Part shown: piece by piece, positions 50,082 through 59,684 of the stretch
How positions within the stretch are numbered: position 1 is the stretch's first letter
Layout of the letters: each line of letters starts with the position of its first letter
Assembly (NCBI GenBank): GCA_046331565.1
Contig: JAXLQP010000001.1
Coordinates: 1,984,001 to 2,048,000 of the forward strand
DNA: 64,000 nt
Direction: 5' to 3'
From: DASRDU01 sp046331565
Lineage (GTDB): Bacteria; Acidobacteriota; Blastocatellia; RBC074
Translations under genes and position numbers: made by a program
Notes under the pieces: model-generated
The model's database searches: none
Told to the model about the DNA's origin: nothing
The model's input: only the letters and a program-made list of their open reading frames with translations

Positions 50082-51182
50082 ATGCATCGAATTTCAGCCC
50101 GGTCAATTCCGGCAGCCATTTTCACCGTCGCCCTGCTGCTGGCGCATCATTCAGTTTGCGCGCAGCAGTCAGCTGCTCCGGCGGCAGTTCCGACGCCGTC
50201 ACCTGCGCCGCAGGGCCAGCCTGAAGGCCGCCTGGCGCGCTGGATTGATCTGCAAACCGTCACGTTCAGCCTGCGTTACCGCCTGGTTGAAAACAGCAGC
50301 GGCGTCACCACCGCCAGCCAGTTGCAGCACAACGAAGCCATCAAAGGCCGCTTCAAATTTGACAGCGGCGGAAAGTATTCAATCAATTTCGGCGTCTTCA
50401 GCGGCAACAATTTTATCGGAAGCTGGAACAACACCGGCGCGGGCACCGGTTCGCCTTTTACGAATCTCTATCTCAAGCAGCTTTATTTTTCGGCCCGCCC
50501 GATCAGGGGAGTCGAGTTTCAGTACGGCGGGCTTTATGTTCAGCGCGGCGAATCAACTGAAATCACGACTTACGACAATGATGCTTATCTGACTGGTGAA
50601 CGGCTGGTGCTGAAACGCCCGAAGGAACTTTTCCTTGACGAAATCTCGGTCACTTACGCTTACCTCGGTGACATCAGTTCGCCCGGCCTCAACAAGCGTT
50701 ATCACCGGCTGAAGGAAGCGAATTATCACCAGTTCCTCGTCGGCAAACAGCTTCGCCGCGCCGCCGTGTCGGTTGATTACACCTTTGTCGCAGGCGCTGA
50801 AACGATGCGCGAAGCGGTGAAACTGAACACGCCTGAACTGCGCGTCGTTGACAGCGTGCGGTTCGAGAATTATCAGCGGGCAGACGTGAATCCGGCTTAC
50901 GGCTTCAGCCTGGCGGGTGAAAAAGTGCTGCGTAAAAGGCTGACGCTGGGCGGCGGCATCGCAGACATTGATCGCAATTATGGCGGGCTGAACTCTGACC
51001 GCTTCAACCGGGGCCGCCGCCTGTTTGCGAGCGGCAGTTACCTGATCAGTCCTTCATTCAGCGTCAGCACCTTTTATTCACGCAGCGTCGGCAATGATTA
51101 CGCCATCAGCAACCGCACGCGCTTTGACCTGGTTTTCAGCTATCACCTGCTGCCCGCGCTGCAACGGCTGAAAATTTTCTGA
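50082..51182 (+). CDS. Outer-membrane beta-barrel (porin-like) protein
   Basis: A 366-residue protein with a signal peptide (core AAIFTVALLLAHHSVCA, cleavage near CAQ) and a Pro-rich linker, then alternating amphipathic strands (for example TFSLRYRLVENSSG and GGKYSINFGVFSG) and a final strand ending with hydrophobic residues and Phe (LKIF), as barrel proteins do. The specific channel is unknown. It lies between a receptor and cheA, 48 bases after the receptor gene, which is unusual for chemotaxis operons. Confidence 0.75.
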   Translation: MHRISARSIPAAIFTVALLLAHHSVCAQQSAAPAAVPTPSPAPQGQPEGRLARWIDLQTVTFSLRYRLVENSSGVTTASQLQHNEAIKGRFKFDSGGKYSINFGVFSGNNFIGSWNNTGAGTGSPFTNLYLKQLYFSARPIRGVEFQYGGLYVQRGESTEITTYDNDAYLTGERLVLKRPKELFLDEISVTYAYLGDISSPGLNKRYHRLKEANYHQFLVGKQLRRAAVSVDYTFVAGAETMREAVKLNTPELRVVDSVRFENYQRADVNPAYGFSLAGEKVLRKRLTLGGGIADIDRNYGGLNSDRFNRGRRLFASGSYLISPSFSVSTFYSRSVGNDYAISNRTRFDLVFSYHLLPALQRLKIF

Positions 51183-51498
51183 AGGTTGTCACTCATCTTC
51201 AGCAGGTCGGTCAGGCTGATTGCCGGTTCGGCCAGTTTGATTGAGCGGCTGCGCCGGTCTCAAGCTTTCATCATTCTGAGCCGATATTTCATCACGGGCG
51301 CGTACCATTGCAGCAGAGGCAGCCAGGGCTTCCCGCGTCAGGCCCGAACCTCGAAATCAGTCACAATGGTATATGACTTGCCCGCCGCATTCCTGGTCAG
51401 TGCAGTTACGGAATCACCCGGTTGCACTGCCCGCTGAAGATAAATCAAACACACGTTTCTGATTGCCATCAGCCTCAACGCCTGATCTTTCTTCACTC
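51183..51498. other. Intergenic region before cheA with a possible 43-codon minus-strand frame
   Basis: I see no repeat here. A minus-strand ATG frame at 51469-51338 encodes 43 residues (with the protein-like stretch PGDSVTALTRNAAGKSYTIV), which may be a tiny gene or a remnant. An 83-codon plus-strand frame at 51186-51437 has no ribosome site and an improbable composition and is not called. Confidence 0.4.
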
Positions 51499-53718
51499 AT
51501 GAAAGTCACCCCCCACATCGAAATCGCCGAAACAGCGACGCCTGAATCATTATCCGCTGCCCGCAGTCAGACGCCTTCGCTTGATGACATTGCCGCGCTG
51601 CTCGTGCAGCTTGACACGACTGACCCGGCGCAACTCGCGCAGGTGCGCGATGCGCTCACGGCCCTGGCCGCCGCGCCATCGTGTCAGCCCGCAGCCGCTG
51701 AACTGATCAGCAAAGCCGCTGAACGCATTGACCAGGTCATCGCGTTGCAGGCGGCATTTGCCCAGGCCGCGCCTGATGCAGCGCAGCCCGACAGCGCGCA
51801 ACTGCTCTCTGATCTGAGCTGCCTGATTGAATCAGCCGGATACGCGCAGGAACACGGCGCGGTTACCGAAGCTCCGCCTGAAAATGAGGACGATCTGCTG
51901 CCCGCCGATGCCGACCCTTATTTCATTGGCGAATTCATCACCGAATCGCGCGAGAACATCGTCAAAGCCGAAGCCGCGCTGCTTGAACTGGAAACCAGTC
52001 CTGACGATGTGGAAGCCATCAATGTGGTCTTTCGCGCCTTTCACACGATGAAAGGTCTGTCGGTGTGGCTGGGGCTGAAGCGCCTGGCTGATCTGGCGCA
52101 TCACGCCGAATCGCTGCTGAGCCGCGTGCGGGCGCGTGAAATTCGCTGCACCGGCGGTTATGCCGATCTGGCGCTGCGGTCGGTGGATCAGCTCAAGGAA
52201 CTGCTCGGCATTGTCGAACTCACAGTGCAGTCACAGCCCGGCAGTCGCCTGATGCCGAAACCTGAAGGCTACGATCAACTGCTGGCGATTCTGACCAGTC
52301 CTGAGGCCGCCGGAATCACGAGCGCGACCGATGAACTGCACACTCAGCCGCCGCGCCTCGGTGATCTGCTGGTGGCCGGTGGCGCAGCGACCCGCGATGA
52401 AGTTGAAAAGGCCATCGCCTCAAACCAGGGCGATCTGGCCGGCGTGGCCATCCTGAAATCCGAAGCCGCGACGCTGACCGATGTGGCCGGAGCGTTGCGC
52501 ACACAGCAGCGCCTGGCCGCAACCGAAGAATCATCGGTGCGTGTGCGCACTGACCGGCTCGACAAACTGATTGATATGGTCGGTGAACTGGTCATCGCGC
52601 AATCCATGGTGGCGCAGGATGAAACCGTGCTGGATCGCAATCACTATGAACTGCTGCGCAAGGTGGCGCACACGGGCAAGATCGTCCGCGAAATGCAGGA
52701 TCTGAGCCTTTCGATGCGCATGGTACCGCTGCGCAACACGTTTCAGAAAATGGCCCGCGTCGTCCGCGACCTGGCGCAAAAAAGCGGCAAGGTGGTTCGC
52801 TTTCTGACCGAAGGCGACGAAACCGAAATTGACCGCAACCTGGTTGATGTGATCAGCGATCCGCTGATGCATATGGTGCGCAATGCGGTGGATCACGGAC
52901 TGGAAGCGCCCGATGAACGCGAACGCCAGGGCAAATCGGCAGCAGGCGTGATTCGCCTGGCCGCGTGCCATTCGAGCGGCAGCGTTGTCATTGAACTCAG
53001 CGATGACGGGCGCGGCCTCAATCGCAGCCGGATTTTACAGAAAGCCATTGCGACGGGACTGGTGCCGCCCGACCGCGAACTGACCGACAGCCAGGTGTTC
53101 AGTCTGATCTTTGAGCCGGGTTTCTCAACGGCGGAACAGGTCACGGATATTTCAGGGCGCGGCGTCGGCATGGACGTGGTCAGAAAGAAAGTCGAAGCGG
53201 CGCGGGGCCGCATTGAAATTGCTTCAGAGCCTGGCCGGGGGACGCAGTTCACGATGCGCCTGCCGCTGACGCTGGCGATTACGGACGGCATGCTGGTGCG
53301 CGTGGGCGAGGAACGCTACATCATTCCGACCATCAACATTCAGGTCAGCCTGCGCCCGTCGGCAGAGATGCTGGTGACGATTGCCGGGCGCGGCGAAATG
53401 CTCAACCTGCGCGGTGAACTGCTGCCGATCTTCCGGCTGCATCGCCTGTTCGGGATTCCCCATGCCATCGAAGATCCGACCGCAGCGCTGCTGGTCGTCG
53501 TGGATGATGACGAACGACGGTGCGCGCTGCTGGTTGACGAACTGCTCAGCAAGCAGCAGGTCGTCGCCAAACCTCTGGGCGCAGGCGTCAGAGTGCGCGG
53601 CATCACGGGCGGCGCAATTCTGGGCGATGGCCGCGTCGGCCTGATTCTCGATCCGGCAGAGGTTGCCGCGCTGGCGCGACAGACAGATTGCTCATCAGTT
53701 CTGACCGTCACGGTCTGA
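51499..53718 (+). CDS. cheA: Chemotaxis histidine kinase CheA (first copy)
   Basis: A 739-residue kinase. After a variable N-terminus (1-135), an HPt domain carries phospho-acceptor His182 in FHTMKG. Instead of a usual P2 region, residues about 286-345 resemble the MshEN/GspE N-terminal fold (RLGDLLVAGGAATRDEVEKAI), a type known for nucleotide or c-di-GMP binding in other proteins. Then come the dimerisation helix (RLDKLIDMVGELVIAQSMV), the ATPase domain (VRNAVDHGLE N-box; GRGVGMDVV) and the CheW-like domain. The start is the ATG at 51499. It probably phosphorylates CheY for the flagellar motor. Confidence 0.95.
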   Translation: MKVTPHIEIAETATPESLSAARSQTPSLDDIAALLVQLDTTDPAQLAQVRDALTALAAAPSCQPAAAELISKAAERIDQVIALQAAFAQAAPDAAQPDSAQLLSDLSCLIESAGYAQEHGAVTEAPPENEDDLLPADADPYFIGEFITESRENIVKAEAALLELETSPDDVEAINVVFRAFHTMKGLSVWLGLKRLADLAHHAESLLSRVRAREIRCTGGYADLALRSVDQLKELLGIVELTVQSQPGSRLMPKPEGYDQLLAILTSPEAAGITSATDELHTQPPRLGDLLVAGGAATRDEVEKAIASNQGDLAGVAILKSEAATLTDVAGALRTQQRLAATEESSVRVRTDRLDKLIDMVGELVIAQSMVAQDETVLDRNHYELLRKVAHTGKIVREMQDLSLSMRMVPLRNTFQKMARVVRDLAQKSGKVVRFLTEGDETEIDRNLVDVISDPLMHMVRNAVDHGLEAPDERERQGKSAAGVIRLAACHSSGSVVIELSDDGRGLNRSRILQKAIATGLVPPDRELTDSQVFSLIFEPGFSTAEQVTDISGRGVGMDVVRKKVEAARGRIEIASEPGRGTQFTMRLPLTLAITDGMLVRVGEERYIIPTINIQVSLRPSAEMLVTIAGRGEMLNLRGELLPIFRLHRLFGIPHAIEDPTAALLVVVDDDERRCALLVDELLSKQQVVAKPLGAGVRVRGITGGAILGDGRVGLILDPAEVAALARQTDCSSVLTVTV

Positions 53719-53845
53719 AACCAGTGCGCTCAGCCGCGCGCTTCGATCAGCCAGTACTTGCGGCTTTCGTACTCACCGCTGAACCTCAGCAGCATGAATA
53801 TCAACACAGAAACAGACAATCACGACCAACTCAGGAGACACTGAA

Positions 53846-55972
53846 ATGTCAGGAACCAAAACTCAGCCAAAACCCGCAGGCAGAAAAACCGCCCGCACCA
53901 CCAATTCAGCCGCGCAGCAGAAACTCGCCGCTGAAATCAGTCGCCTCATCGCAGCCGTCAGGGCCGGAAGCCTGAACGAACGCGCGCAGAGTGAGCTGTT
54001 CACCGGCTGCGATCAGGAAGTCATCAACGGCTTCAATGAACTGGTCGGCCTGCTGCAGCACGAACACCAGCAGGCACAGCGCACGCAAAGCCGCATCACG
54101 CGCATCGCTGATCGCGTCGAACAGTTGCGCAGCCTGTGCATCAGCAATCTTGGTCAGGCCACCGATGCGATGGCGCACGGCAACCTGAAATTTGAAATCG
54201 TCACCGGCACGCCCTGCTTCGAGGTTGATTCCGATGACGCCATCGGCAGGCTCGAAACCGGCGTCAACGGCATTATCAGACAAACGCAGCAGACCGTCGC
54301 TTCGTTTGAGCAGGGCCGCGCTTCAGTCCTCAGTCTGATTCACGAAACCAGCGTACTCGCGCAGGCGGCGCGTCAGGGCAGACTCGGCGCTCGCGCTGAG
54401 GCTGCCAGATTCGAGGGCGCATACGGCGAAGCCCTGAGCGGCATCAATGAACTGCTCGATGTCGTGACGACCAGAGTCAGACACGTCGCCGAGCGCGTCG
54501 AACAACTGCGCGGCCTGTGCGTCACCAACCTCGGCAAAGCCGCCGAAGCGATGCGGCGCGGCGACCTGCGCCACGACATCATCACCGGCACGCCGCTCTT
54601 CAGGGTTGATTCTGATGATGACATTGGCCGACTCGAAACCAGCATCAACGGCATCATCACGCAGACCAGAGAGACTGTGACCGCCTTTGAGCAAAGCCGC
54701 ACCACGGTGCTGAACCTGATTGATGAAGCCCGCCGCCTGGCGCAGCTCATTCGTGACGGCCAGCTCGAGGCGCGGGCCAGCCACTCAGGCTTTGAAGGCA
54801 ATTACCGCGAACTGACGCAGAACCTGGATGATCTGATTCAGGGCATCGCCGCGCCGCTCGGCGAAGTCAGCCGCGTGCTTGACCGGCTGGCCGCGCAGGA
54901 TCTGACCGCGCGCGTCACCGGCAGTTACAAAGGCGAATACGACAAGCTGAAAAACTTCATCAATCGCGCCTGCGAAGCTCTCGATCAGGCGCTGTCACAG
55001 GTGGCTGAAGCTGCCGAACAGGTTTCCGCCGCGTCGGCGCAGATCAGCGCGGGCAGCCAGTCGCTCGCCATCGGCGCTTCACAGCAGGCCGGATCACTCG
55101 AAGAGGTTTCAAGCAGTTTGCAGGAGATGACCGCCACGACTCGCCAGAACGCAGGCAACGCCCGCGAAGCCCGCAGCCTTGCCGACGGCGCGCGCCATGC
55201 GGCTGAACGCGGCGTGGACAATATGCAGAAACTTTCCACCGCCATCGAACGCATCAAGACCTCTTCTGATGCGACGGCCAGGATCATCAAAACGATTGAT
55301 GAAATCGCCTTCCAGACCAACCTGCTCGCGCTCAACGCCGCCGTTGAAGCCGCCAGAGCCGGTGACGCGGGGCGGGGCTTTGCCGTCGTCGCTGAAGAGG
55401 TTCGCAACCTCGCTATGCGCAGCGCCGAAGCCGCCCGCAACACCGCCACCATGATTGAAGACTCAGTCCGCAATGCCGACAGCGGCGTGACGATCAACGA
55501 TCAGGTGGTGAAGGATCTCAAAGACATCAACGAACAGATTCGCAAGGTCAGCGAAGTGATGGGTGAAATCGCCGTCGCCTCTGAACAGCAGGATCAGGGC
55601 GTTGGCCAGATTCGCACGGCGATTGAACAGATCAACCTGGTGACACAGCAGGCCGCCGCCAATTCCGAAGAGGCCGCTGGCACCTCTGAAGAACTGACCG
55701 GACAGGCTGAAGAACTGCTGAATATGGTCGGCTCATTTGAACTGAGCAGTCAGGCCAGAGTCATTACCCGCCCTGCCGCTAAATTCAAAACAGCTTCGGC
55801 CCGGCAGAATGTCGGCCATCAGCACCGGACGCTGAAAGCGGCGGGCAGCAGCGCGCCGCAGCGCGTGCTGAAACAGAACAACCTCAATTCACCAGCCACC
55901 CTGTCCGGGCAGGCTGAAAAGCTGATTCCCTTCAGCGATGACGACGACCGCGATGTGATGGAGAAATTCTGA
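53846..55972 (+). CDS. Soluble methyl-accepting chemotaxis protein with duplicated HAMP-like modules
   Basis: A 708-residue receptor with no membrane segment, hence cytoplasmic. Two homologous modules of about 110 residues occur in tandem: RVEQLRSLCISNLGQATDAM...DSDDAIGRLETGVNGI and RVEQLRGLCVTNLGKAAEAM...DSDDDIGRLETSINGI. Another HAMP-like unit follows, then the signalling domain with tip DEIAFQTNLLALNAAVEAARAG. The C-terminus ends in a basic linker and an acidic DDDDRDVMEKF. It probably senses a cytoplasmic state or clusters with CheA/CheW. cheW lies 246 bases downstream. Confidence 0.93.
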   Translation: MSGTKTQPKPAGRKTARTTNSAAQQKLAAEISRLIAAVRAGSLNERAQSELFTGCDQEVINGFNELVGLLQHEHQQAQRTQSRITRIADRVEQLRSLCISNLGQATDAMAHGNLKFEIVTGTPCFEVDSDDAIGRLETGVNGIIRQTQQTVASFEQGRASVLSLIHETSVLAQAARQGRLGARAEAARFEGAYGEALSGINELLDVVTTRVRHVAERVEQLRGLCVTNLGKAAEAMRRGDLRHDIITGTPLFRVDSDDDIGRLETSINGIITQTRETVTAFEQSRTTVLNLIDEARRLAQLIRDGQLEARASHSGFEGNYRELTQNLDDLIQGIAAPLGEVSRVLDRLAAQDLTARVTGSYKGEYDKLKNFINRACEALDQALSQVAEAAEQVSAASAQISAGSQSLAIGASQQAGSLEEVSSSLQEMTATTRQNAGNAREARSLADGARHAAERGVDNMQKLSTAIERIKTSSDATARIIKTIDEIAFQTNLLALNAAVEAARAGDAGRGFAVVAEEVRNLAMRSAEAARNTATMIEDSVRNADSGVTINDQVVKDLKDINEQIRKVSEVMGEIAVASEQQDQGVGQIRTAIEQINLVTQQAAANSEEAAGTSEELTGQAEELLNMVGSFELSSQARVITRPAAKFKTASARQNVGHQHRTLKAAGSSAPQRVLKQNNLNSPATLSGQAEKLIPFSDDDDRDVMEKF

Positions 55973-56067
55973 TCAGAACGGCTTTCCCCCTGGGCGGCCC
56001 TGATCTTTCAGGGTCGCTGAACTTACCAGACTCTGTCAGGCAGTGGTTCAATGAAGAGAGAGAAGCA

Positions 56068-56161
56068 GCCACGAATTGACACGAATTTCCGCGAATCAAA
56101 AACCGGACGCCACACGATTGATGACGGTTTCAGTTCGTGTTCATTCGTGTCAATTCGTGGC
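56068..56161. repeat. Inverted repeat, CACGAATTGACACGAA family
   Basis: Arms 56068-56095 and 56134-56161 match perfectly over the outer 19 bases and partly beyond. The element lies in the gap between the soluble receptor and cheW and resembles the CACGAAGAACACGAAG elements. Confidence 0.8.
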
Positions 56162-56217
56162 CTGTCACTCCCGGCCTGGCCACTGCCTGTTCTGAAAATG
56201 CCAAAGGAGAACCAGAT

Positions 56218-56754
56218 ATGAGCAATGCAGTTGCTGTGGCCGGGGCCGAATCAGTTTCGATTGCGCCTGAAAGCCGCCCGGCTGCCGAATACGGCGGCAA
56301 GTTCCTGACCTTCTTTCTCGATACTGAAGGCTACGGTCTGGAAATTCTCAAAGTCCACGAAATCATCGGCCTGCTGCCGATCACGCGGGTGCCGCGCACT
56401 CCGGCCTTCATTCGCGGGGTGATCAACCTGCGGGGCAAGGTCATTCCGGTCGTTGACCTGCGCCTCAGGTTCGGCCTGCCGCCGGTCGCACACACCGATC
56501 AGACCTGCATCATCGTGGTCGAAGTCGGACAGATCGAGATGGGCATCATCGTTGATCGCGTCTCAGAAGTCCTCAACATCGGTTCCCACGAAATTGACCA
56601 GACGCCGAGTTTCGGCGTGTCAGTCAACACCGATTTCATCCTCGGCATCGGCAAAGCCGGTAATCGCGTCACGATTCTGCTCGACATTGCCAGAGTCCTG
56701 ACCAGCACTGAAAACGCGGCGGTCGCTTCACTGGCGACTGAAACAAATAACTGA
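56218..56754 (+). CDS. cheW: Chemotaxis coupling protein CheW (first copy)
   Basis: A 178-residue coupling protein with the CheW beta-domain pattern: KFLTFFLDTEGYGLEILKVHEII, then TRVPRTPAFIRGVINLRGKVIPVVDLRLRFG (motif) and GIIVDRVSEVLNI. It links receptors to CheA. AAAGGAGA lies nine bases before the ATG at 56218; the longer frame upstream overlaps an inverted repeat. Confidence 0.96.
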   Translation: MSNAVAVAGAESVSIAPESRPAAEYGGKFLTFFLDTEGYGLEILKVHEIIGLLPITRVPRTPAFIRGVINLRGKVIPVVDLRLRFGLPPVAHTDQTCIIVVEVGQIEMGIIVDRVSEVLNIGSHEIDQTPSFGVSVNTDFILGIGKAGNRVTILLDIARVLTSTENAAVASLATETNN

Positions 56755-57053
56755 TGACCTTCCATGGGGAATCCGAATGAAAGGAATTACCGAAAAAGCG
56801 AACACCAGACCGGTTTTCAACTCAGTGTCCGGGAAGTGTGGCGCGATTTGCCAGAATCGCGCGGTACTGGCAACCGGCCCGCCCGCGTGAACGGCGCGAT
56901 TCTGGCAAATCGCGCCACACTTCCCGGACACTGAGCTGAAAGCTGCTGCCCCCGCTGACTGATGAATGATGAATCGCTCTGTCATTCATCAGTCAGCCCC
57001 CGGTTGCGGTAACAACTGAAGCCCGATCTGATTTGCCCGGCCCCACGATTTTT
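56755..57053. other. Intergenic region between cheW and cheR, dominated by one inverted repeat
   Basis: Apart from the long repeat at 56821-56935, a short GACTGATGAATGA/TCATTCATCAGTC dyad lies at about 56956-56995. No coding frame of interest is present. Confidence 0.5.
56821..56935. repeat. Perfect 42-base inverted repeat, nested double hairpin family
   Basis: Arms 56821-56862 and 56894-56935 are perfectly complementary over 42 bases with a 31-base loop. Each contains the internal GCGCGATTTGCCAGAATCGCGC dyad. It is the longest perfect repeat in the window. Confidence 0.93.
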
Positions 57054-57875
57054 ATGACCACCGATTTACTCACGCTCGAACTCAGTCGTTCGCACTTTGA
57101 ATGGATCAGCCGCAGGGTTTACGAACTGTGCGGCATCAATTTGCAGGCGGGCAAGGAAGGACTGGTCAAATCGCGGCTGGCACGGCGGCTGCGCGCGCTC
57201 AGGCTGGACGATTTCGATCATTATCTCAGCTACCTCAGTCAGGATCAGTCAGGCCGGGAACTGGCGCTGATGGTGGATGAACTGACGACCAACAAAACGA
57301 GTTTCTTTCGGGAACCGCAGCATTTCGACCACCTGCGCCAGGCGGTGCTGCCGCAACTGCGCCTGAGCGGTCGCCCGCTGCGTTTCTGGTGCGCGGGCTG
57401 TTCATCGGGCGAAGAACCTTACACGCTTTCGATTCTGCTGCGTGAGGAACTGCCCGAAGATTACGAGGCGCGCATTCTGGCAACTGATCTTTCAGCGCGC
57501 ATGCTGGAGCGGGCGAGCCGCGCTGTCTATCAGGAAGACACCCTGGCGGATGTGCCGCCAGGGCTGCGCCAGAAATATTTCACGGTCGAACAGGCAACCC
57601 GGCCCCGCACCTTCAAAGTTAATGACAATGTGCGCGCACTGGTGCGCTTTGCGCGGCTGAATCTGATGGAGCAGTGGCCGATGCAGGGGCCGTTTGACGC
57701 CATCTTCTGCCGCAACGTCATGATCTATTTCGACAAACCCACACAGCAGGCGCTCGTGCAGCGTTACACGCAACTGCTCGCGCCGGGCGGGCTGCTTTTT
57801 GTCGGGCATTCCGAAAGCCTGACTTCAATCAGTCATTCGCTGCAATACGTCAAACCGGCGATCTATGTGAAATGA
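57054..57875 (+). CDS. cheR: Chemotaxis receptor methyltransferase CheR (first copy)
   Basis: A 273-residue SAM-dependent methyltransferase. The N-terminal helical domain contains VDELTTNKTSFFREPQHF; the SAM site reads FWCAGCSSGEEPYTLSILL, and FDAIFCRNVMIYFD is the usual catalytic-domain motif. It methylates receptor glutamates. The ATG at 57054 is used; a TTG 21 bases upstream is less likely. Confidence 0.95.
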   Translation: MTTDLLTLELSRSHFEWISRRVYELCGINLQAGKEGLVKSRLARRLRALRLDDFDHYLSYLSQDQSGRELALMVDELTTNKTSFFREPQHFDHLRQAVLPQLRLSGRPLRFWCAGCSSGEEPYTLSILLREELPEDYEARILATDLSARMLERASRAVYQEDTLADVPPGLRQKYFTVEQATRPRTFKVNDNVRALVRFARLNLMEQWPMQGPFDAIFCRNVMIYFDKPTQQALVQRYTQLLAPGGLLFVGHSESLTSISHSLQYVKPAIYVK

Positions 57876-58020
57876 AGGCTGTGCCGGAAATCAGGCTGGT
57901 GATTCACTACAGGAATCGCAGGATGCACCAGGGCAGCAGAACAGGCAGCCTGACGCCGCACTCCTCTGATGCGCCCGCTGCACTTTTTGCGGTGAATCAC
58001 CAGCCCTGGCGGAATGAATT

Positions 58021-58497
58021 GTGAAGTATCTGGTTGGCATGGGTGATATGGCGGTTTCATCTGACCCGCAGGCACGGCTGATTACCTGTGCGCTCGGCAG
58101 TTGTCTCGGCATTGCGATTTATGACCCGGTGGCGCGCGTGGGCGGGCTGCTGCATGTCATGCTGCCTGATTCAGGCATTGAATCAGGCAGCACGAATCTG
58201 CCGTACCGGTACGTCAATACGGGCGTGCCGCTGCTCTTTCGGGCCTGTTATGAACTCGGCGCGGCGAGGGAGCGACTGATTGTCAAAGTCGCCGGAGGCG
58301 CCAGCGGGCATCAGGGCGCGGGCGATTACTTTCAGATCGGCAAACGCAATTTTGCGGCGCTCCGGCAACTGCTCGACAAAAATCAGATGCCGATTCACGC
58401 CGCTGAAATCGGCGGCAGCGATTCGCGCACGATGATGCTTGAAATCGGCTCCGGCAATGTGCTGCTCAAAATCAACGGGCAGACCCGGCGGCTGTAA
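58021..58497 (+). CDS. cheD: Chemoreceptor glutamine deamidase CheD
   Basis: A 158-residue CheD. The catalytic Cys is in LITCALGSCLGIAIYD and the His in GGLLHVMLPDS; VKVAGGASGH is also conserved. It deamidates receptor Gln residues and can bind CheC. The start is the GTG at 58021. It is 17 bases before cheB. Confidence 0.95.
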   Translation: MKYLVGMGDMAVSSDPQARLITCALGSCLGIAIYDPVARVGGLLHVMLPDSGIESGSTNLPYRYVNTGVPLLFRACYELGAARERLIVKVAGGASGHQGAGDYFQIGKRNFAALRQLLDKNQMPIHAAEIGGSDSRTMMLEIGSGNVLLKINGQTRRL

Positions 58498-58514
58498 ACA
58501 GGAAAGGAGACATC

Positions 58515-59564
58515 GTGATTCGGATTCTGGTTGTTGATGATTCAGCCGTCGTGCGCAAGCTGCTGACTGAATCGCTTTCACGTTACTCCGATTTTGAAGT
58601 GGTGGGCAGCGCAATTGATCCCTATGCCGCGCGCGACAAGATCATTCAGCTCAAGCCCGATGTGCTGACGCTCGATCTTGAAATGCCGCGCATGGACGGG
58701 CTGTCGTTTCTGGCAAAGCTGATGAAACATTATCCGCTGCCGGTCGTGGTGGTCAGTTCGCTGACGCCTGAAAACAGCGACACGGCGTTGCGCGCGCTCC
58801 GGCTGGGCGCCGTTGAAGTGATCGCCAAACCCGGTTCGCAGTATTCAACGCCTGACCGCGACCGCCTGGCCCGCGCCATTCGCGCCGCCGCCTCGGCCCG
58901 CATCAAAGCGATTACACCGCCCTCTGACACACCCGGCCCGGCGCGGTCAGCCTCAGCGCCGCAGTTGCAGACGACGCACAAAATCATTGCCATCGGCGCT
59001 TCAACCGGCGGCACTCAGGCAATTGAAACCGTGCTGCGCGCAATGCCCGTCAACACGCCGGGCATCGTCATCGTGCAGCACATGCCCGGCTCCTTCACGC
59101 GCTCGTTTGCCGAACGGCTCAATCACATCTGCCAGCTCGAAGTGCGCGAAGCGCGGGATGGCGATTATGTCGTGCCCGGCCTCGCGCTGATTGCGCCCGG
59201 CCATCTTCACATGCTGCTTGAACGCAGCGGCGCGCAGTATCACGTCCGGCTGAAGGACGGCCCGCCCGTGCATTTTCAGAAACCGAGCGTCGAAGTGCTG
59301 TTTCAGTCCGTCGCCCGCCAGGCCGCTCACAACGCAGTGGGCGTCATTCTGACCGGAATGGGCGCAGACGGCGCGAAGGGTCTGCTCGAAATGCGCGAAA
59401 GCGGCGCGTTCACCATCGCCCAGGATGAAGCGAGCTGCGTGGTCTTTGGCATGCCGAAAGAAGCCATCCGGCTCGGCGCGGCAGAAGCCATCGTCCCGCT
59501 CTCGCACGTTGCCGGAACAGTGCTTGATGCGCTCGCGCGCCCGGCACGCCAGACCGTGCGCTGA
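58515..59564 (+). CDS. cheB: Chemotaxis methylesterase CheB (first copy)
   Basis: A 349-residue response regulator-methylesterase. The receiver has ILVVDDSAVVRKLL and phospho-acceptor Asp in VLTLDLEMPRMDG. The esterase triad is S in GASTGGTQAI, H in QHMPGSFTRSFA and D in TGMGADGAKGL. The start is a GTG with AAAGGAG upstream. A nested repeat starts at the stop codon. Confidence 0.96.
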   Translation: MIRILVVDDSAVVRKLLTESLSRYSDFEVVGSAIDPYAARDKIIQLKPDVLTLDLEMPRMDGLSFLAKLMKHYPLPVVVVSSLTPENSDTALRALRLGAVEVIAKPGSQYSTPDRDRLARAIRAAASARIKAITPPSDTPGPARSASAPQLQTTHKIIAIGASTGGTQAIETVLRAMPVNTPGIVIVQHMPGSFTRSFAERLNHICQLEVREARDGDYVVPGLALIAPGHLHMLLERSGAQYHVRLKDGPPVHFQKPSVEVLFQSVARQAAHNAVGVILTGMGADGAKGLLEMRESGAFTIAQDEASCVVFGMPKEAIRLGAAEAIVPLSHVAGTVLDALARPARQTVR

Positions 59565-59649
59565 GTGTGGCGCGATTTGCCAGAATCGCGCTGACTCCGC
59601 CATCGGCCCTTTGCGCAAGTCGCGCGATTCTGGCAAATCGCGCCACATT
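59564..59649. repeat. Nested double hairpin, GTGTGGCGCGATTTGCCA family
   Basis: Arms 59564-59591 and 59622-59649 pair over 28 bases with one mismatch. The first base is the last base of the cheB stop codon. It is closely similar in sequence to 56821-56935 and 47551-47636. Confidence 0.9.
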
Positions 59650-59684
59650 TCCCCGACACGCAGTTGAAAAGTGAGCTGAGGCTG

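Noticed and set aside
51186..51437. 83-codon plus-strand frame between the barrel protein and cheA
   Set aside because: No ribosome site, no recognisable motif and a composition unlike neighbouring proteins.
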